Below are positions 52,372 to 59,400 of a DNA stretch of 64,000 nt, one piece after another. The DNA comes from Ammopiptanthus mongolicus (Eukaryota > Streptophyta > Magnoliopsida > Fabales > Fabaceae): positions 71,199,283-71,263,282 of the forward strand of contig CM077346.1 in NCBI GenBank assembly GCA_039655645.1, in the 5' to 3' direction. The notes under the pieces are model-generated. The model saw only the letters and a program-made list of their open reading frames with translations. It did no database searches and was not told the origin of the DNA. Each line of letters opens with the position of its first letter. Positions within the stretch are counted from its first letter, which is position 1. The position numbers and the translations under genes were made by a program.

Positions 52372-53387
52372 GACATATTAAGTGAGAGGATCTCTCTTAT
52401 ATGAGAGGGAGAGGGACTGGTTAATCCAAAGATTCAGATTAAAAACCCAAATTTTAAAAGTCACGTGCAGTTTTTTTACGTTGACCTTGCTTCACGGTGG
52501 CTCTTTCCTTCTTCACGTTCAACCAAAAAAGAAACTGAACAACAAAACATCCACCGTCACTGCAGGTGCTTTTCCGACATCTCTCTCCCCACTCTTCATT
52601 TTCAAGTTCTCATTTTTTTTACCCCATATTTCTTTTTCTTCCGCCAAAACCCAAAAAATCATGGTATTTGTTATGTATATTTGTTTGTAACAAAGATTCA
52701 TCTTCTTTTTTTTTTTTTTTTTTTTTTGAACTTTCAGAGCCTGGTTTTTTACAACACACCGAAAGATTAGAAGGTGAATGTACTTTTAGTGGATTTAATC
52801 GATTTGAGCCAAGCACAAATTATTCATTCCAGAACTTAAGTTACAGTCTGTTTATTGGGCTTAATAGCTAAAGATAACACCTTTTAGATCTTTTTAGCTT
52901 GAGAGAGTCCAATCAATATATCTAAAAACAACAAAGATGGGATATATAGTGACTATGCTGAACAATATTTTCAGCTTCCATTTTTTGAAGGGTTGTAACA
53001 AACAATTGAGAACTTGAAATGCAAATAGTGGCGGTGGATGCTTTGGCGGAAGCAGAAGAAAAATGGATGCAACAAACAACTGAGAACTTGTAACAAAGAA
53101 TATTCTCAAGAAAAAAATGTGACAGTGGATGCTTTGGCAGAAGAAGAAGTAAAATGGGGTAAAAAAATTTGAGAACTTGAAAATGAAAACTGGGGAGAGG
53201 TAGGAAAAGCACCAAGTAGCACGGAAGGTGAATACTTTGTTGTTGTTTCGCTTTTTTAGTTGAACGTGAAGGAGAGAGCCACCGTGACTTTTAAAATTTG
53301 CACGTGACTTTTAATCTGAATCTTTGATTTTAATCCAAATGCTGAAACCAACCCCTCTCACTCTCACATAACAAAGGCACTCTCACT

Positions 53388-53458
<71 letters not shown>

Positions 53459-56400
53459 TTAATATATTTTGAAGGTAAGTTTCAATTTAAAGGTATAGGT
53501 CTACTTGTCTATTTATTTATGAAGGCTTAGTGGTCTATTTATCAGTATAGGTCTAATGACCTCTTTATTATTATAGGCTTACAAACATATTTACAAATGA
53601 AGATCTATAACTTATTTATAGGTGTAGACCTATTTAAAGACCTTATTGAAAATTAAGACTTTAAGTCATAGTTTGTTTCTATAGAAAATTGGAAGAGAGA
53701 AATGGGGGGATGGAACTCAGTGAGAAAAGTAAAATGTTATGAGTTTGGTTGAGGGAATAAAGAAAAGTGTAATGTTATTTGTACACCTGAATTCTGGACA
53801 CCTGGGTGGCACCTGCTTTACATGGTTAACGCAGTTCAAATACGTGGTTAATTATGTTTAGTGGATGGTTAATGGATAAAATAAGGGGTCACACTCATTA
53901 ATCATCCACTGAACGTAATTAACTATATATTTGAACTGCATTAACCACGATTTTCAGCTGTTGAACTGCGATCAGTGAACATAATTAACCACGTATTTGA
54001 ATCTGAAAATCGTGATTAATGCAGTTCAAATACGTAGTTAATTATGTTCAGTGGATGGTTAATGAGTTGTAACCCCTTGTTACATCCATTAACTATCCAC
54101 TGAACGTAATTAACCACGTATTTGAACTGCGTTGACCATGTAATTAACTAACCATGCATCCTACATGGGTGCATGTTATTTTTTTGTACACCTTCAAACT
54201 TGGTTCATAATGTTCACAATCATGGTTAATGGTTTCTTGAACTTGGTTAATAGTACAAGAGATCACAATTCGTCGTTAACCATCTACTGAACGTAATTAA
54301 CCACGTATTTGAACTGCATTAACCAAGTGTAGCAGTTGTCACCCAGGTGTCCAGAATCCAGGTGTACAAATAACATTACTCTAAAGAAAATAGGGAAGTG
54401 AAAAAAGTTTTGTGGTGGGCCCCACAAAAATAAAATATCTTTTCACACCTCCCAATACTATTTTTTCATCCTCCCAATATTACCCTTATCTCTCAATACA
54501 AAGTTTTCATAAATAATTTATTCAATATACACATTTTTTTCTTCTCACTTTTCTCTCCAACCAAAGAAGCAAAGAGAGAACTCTTTAGTTCTTTCTTTTT
54601 TCTTTCAATCCAAACAGTAAAAATCTCTCTTCATTTTTTACTTATTTTCTCTTCACTCCTACTTCTTTCATCCTTACTTAATCCCTCATCCAAGCAAAGC
54701 ATAAATAGGCTTCCAGGCCAGGCCAAACTTTGAAGTAAGCCAGACCAAACCTTAAAAATTGACCTAAATCAGGTTAATAGGTCAGGCTCAGGCCTTTTGA
54801 TTGGAACACATGTCAATATATAGAAAGTGGGTCAGCATTTTGAAGTGATGTTATTCTCACGACAAGTTATTTTATAAATTGTATGACATCTTCTGTTCTA
54901 AATAACCAGGTTCCTCACTTTCTTCTATATCCTTAGACACCCTTTTATATTGTTCAACCTCGTGTTTTTGGTTCCATTTGTTTTATCCATAATGTTGCCC
55001 CAGGTCTAGATAAACTTGTTGCCTGTACAGTTAAGTGTGTCTTTCTTGGTTATTCTTGGGTTCAAAAAGGGTACATGTGTTATTCTCCGTCCATAAATCG
55101 TTATTACATCTTTGCAGATGTCACCCTTTTCGAGGATACACCTTATTTTGCCTTATTGGTCATGTCAGAATCTATTTCTCAGGTATCAACTGTTCCTTTA
55201 TTTGACTCTCCTATCTCTATTTCTCATGTGCGACAGATTCCCGATACTCCACCAGCACCAAAGCATCCCATTCAGCCAGTTCGTCTAACAGTCTAACTTT
55301 CTAATGTCGCCCATGTCCTATGACTCCGGAGGCTGCCACTGTTGTAGACACTAATGACTCACCTCCTGCTCCTTTGTCTCCACCAATTCCGGCCCAACCC
55401 GAGTTTTCCATTGACCTTCCCATCGCTCTTCACAAAGGTATTTGTTCTTATCGTAATCCTCATCCTCTTTATAATTTTTTGAGTTATCATCGTTTATCGT
55501 CTTTCCATTATGCCTTTGTCTTTGCTTTGTCATCCATTTCTATTTCTAAAATTGTTCAGGAAGCACTATCTCATGCTATGATTGATGAGATGACAACCTT
55601 GGACTCTAACCATAATGGACTCTTGTCGCCCTCCCATCCTAGAAGTCTACTGTTGGCTGCCGCTGGATTTTTCCCGTCAAGTTTGTTCTTGATAGGACAA
55701 TGGATCGCTTGAAGGCTCGTCTTGTGGCTAAAGGATATAATCGGATTTATGTTCTTGATTAGGGTGATACATTCTCCTTTGTTGCTAAAATAGCCTCTGT
55801 TCGTCTCTTTTTATCACTGGCTGTCATATATTATTGGTCTTTGTATTAGTTGGACATTAAAAATGCCTTTTTACATGGCGATTTTGAGAAGGAGATTTAC
55901 ATGGAGCAACCACTTGGGTTTATTGCTAGGAGGGAATCATGTCTTGTTTGCAAACTAAAGAAGTCATTATATGGGTTAAAACATTCTCCTCGAGCTTGGT
56001 TTGAAAGGTTTAACAAATTCATACAACAGTTTGCTATGATTCACAGTGAGGTAGACCATTCTATGTTCTGTAAACAGATAAATACTCACTGTCTAAGAAG
56101 GTCATTTATCTTGTGGTCTATATGGATGATATTGTCATCACATGTGATGATCATTAGACTAAAACAACATCTGTTTCAACATTTCCAAACCAAAGATTTG
56201 GGTTCCTTGAGATCGAGGTTACTCAATCAAAAACAGACATTTTCATTAGTCAAAGGAAGTATGCACTTGATATTTTGGAAGAAACTGGGATGTTAGATTG
56301 TAAGCCAGTAGATACTCCTATAGATCCGAATGTTAAGTTTATGCCAAATTAGGGGCAGCTGTACTCAGACCCAAGTAGATATCGGAGGTTATTGGGAAAA

Positions 56401-59400
56401 TTAAATTATCTCACCATGACTAGACCAAATATATCCTTTGTCGTCAGTTTCTTAACTCTTCTTGTGATAGTCATTGGGATGCAATAACTCATATTTTAAG
56501 GCATATTAAGGGGTCTCCTGGAAAACGGGTAATCTATGAAAACAAAGGTCACATAGGACATTGTTGCTTATGCAGATACAGATTGGGCAGGGTCTCCTAG
56601 TGGTAGGAGGTCAACTTCTAGATATGGTATTTTCATTGGGGGCAATCTCATTTCTTGGAAGAGTAAAGAGTAGAATGTCGTTGCAAGATTGAGTGCAGAA
56701 ATGGAATACCGAGCCATGACTCTCATTACATGTGAACTTATATGGCTAAAGCATTTATTTCAAGAGTTAAAGTTTTGCACGGTAGGTTCTATGCTACTGA
56801 TTTGTGATAATCAAATAGTTTTGCACATTGCTTCTAATCCTATTTTTCTTGAACGAACTAAATATATAGAGATCGATTGTCATTTCATTCGAGACAAGAT
56901 TCTTTCAAAGATGAGTACTTCATTTGTCAACTCTAATGATCAACTTGTAGATGTTTTCACCAAATCTTTGTGGGTTCATGGATAACATATATATGTAACA
57001 AGCTTGGTGTTTATAACATCTATGCACCCGATTGAGGGGGAGTGTTGATATGCTTTAATTTAGGTGTTGATATGATTTGATTTAGTTTCCTAGTTTCCTT
57101 GATTTGGTTGTAAATAGATGATATGGCCAATTCCCAAAATCAAGGGATTTGATATTGTATACTTGTAATATGTAATTATATGTATTCATGAGGCCTAGGG
57201 GGTTTCTCTCAAGCTATTCCAGCATCTTAAGTGTATAGTACATTGTATTTATCTAGAGTGTCAGATTGGATACAACCTCAAATATTGGTTTCTGTATTTA
57301 TGTTTGCACCCACCCTGACACGAAAATAAATTCCTTAACATATTTCCATTTGATCCATTTTTATCTCACTCAACAAGGGTCTTGATGCATTAACCACACA
57401 TGGATGAATAAACAATTACTTCTTTGTCTCTGCAGATTATCCGAGGCCCAGCATACACCTTCGTTGCCAACATAAGCGTGGAAGCATGCACAAATTCAAT
57501 GATGCACGGGGATTTCTGTAACAGTACAGTTTATCCACTTTCATGCACAGCATCTGATATCTATAATGCTTGGGAGGCTACAGTGAACAAGCCGAAGTTG
57601 GAAAATGTTGCGACCTGCAAAAGTAATTATGAAATGTTTTGTGTTCATGAAGATGTACCAAACTTCTTCTCCTTGGATATATTGAATGTGGCTGAAGAAT
57701 TTACCATTACTGCAACAAATGTCAGATTCAATGTTACACCTTCTGATAACACTTCTGGTGTAAATGATGTTAATTTAATGTGTTTTGTTCGCCATGGGGC
57801 AATGCCTTCAGTGACATTGCGTCATTATTCAGGTGATTTAAATAAAGTCCCTCTGGTAGTTCATTCACCACTGATTGGTCGTTGGTACATTAGTATAGTA
57901 CCAGTCAATCTTACAAAGACTCAGGATAGCAATTTAAGAGTTTGCTATTCAGTAGAATCACAAGTGCTTCAATGCCCACGTGGGAAAGCTGGACCAAATT
58001 GCACAATGGATAGCTATATGCTACAGGTAGAGTTTGCAAGACGTGTCTCTGCCTCAATTTTTGTTTTGAGCTTGCACCTATAGTGCCTTTTTTTGTAATC
58101 TTATGATAATCAATTCTAAATTTGTGTCATGTGATATTTCTTGGACTACAGAACTACTTTTAAGGTAACAAATTTACTAGGTAGAATCAGGCTATGATCA
58201 CATGTAGTCATATCTCGCTTGTCACAAAACTAAAAAGATAAAAAATGTTATAATATTAATATTAACCTTCTCTTAGCAAATTAAAGCTTGATAACATCTG
58301 AAATGTAAAACTCAGATGGATGCAGTATGCAGAAATAGGAATGCATCTTATCACATCTTGACTAGTTTGCTGGGATAAAGTGAGCTATCTTTTAAAGATG
58401 TTTGAGATTTAAGTTATTTTATGGCCAACACAGAAAAATAAGTCTTAAATTACTTGTTCAACATATTAATATTACTCATCTAGAATTTAAAATATTGGCA
58501 TTTTTCACTAAGAAACATTTTTTTTCTTGATTTGTTGACAAAAACTTAAGAACACCCTGTGGTAGAATAATTTCTTTATCTTAATGCTTCAAAATATTTA
58601 CACGCATGAATAAATTACTGACAAGATGATAATGATTGTCTGCAGACATTTGTAAGGAGGGGTTCAACCCCCTTTGAAGCATACTATTTGCCAGTTGGTG
58701 GAGGAGCATCTTATGATTCTGCCAATTTTCCTCTTGAGCCACTTATAGGCAACTCATCATACAATGGAGAACCTAATAAAATTTGGACTTACTTTCTTTT
58801 AGACATCCCTCGTGGCGGTGCTGGAGGAAATATTCACATACAGCTATCCTCAGACGTGAAGGTCAGTTATGAAATTTATGCTAGATTTGGTGGATTACCG
58901 TCTCTTGATCGTTGGGACTATTATTATGCTAACAAGACAAGGAGAAGTGCTCCATCTATGTTTTTCATGCCATATGATTCAAGTGATGGCAAAGTTGATT
59001 TCTATATTATCTATGCTAGAGAAGGTACTTGGAGTTTTGGTCTAAGACATCTTAATACCAGCAGTGATCCTTCAAAAGCGCAAACTATCATGTCTCTTAC
59101 ACTTGAACGATGCCCAAAACGATGTTCCTCTCATGGGGACTGTAAATTTTCTTTTGATGCTAGTGGATTGACATCATACAGGTTTATCTCAAGTCCTTTG
59201 CTCTTTATTAATTCATAAGTTCTGTTTGCTTTTGTTTTCTTTAAATTGATAGACATCAACCATTAAAGTCCTTGGTAATGGCTGATACATTGCAGGAAAA
59301 AAAACACATGCCTTCCAGATTGCATGTTTTGCATTTATTCCCCAAACTTATTAAAGAATTTACAATTTGAAATGTTTACTTTTTGGCCTCAGCTTCTGCT

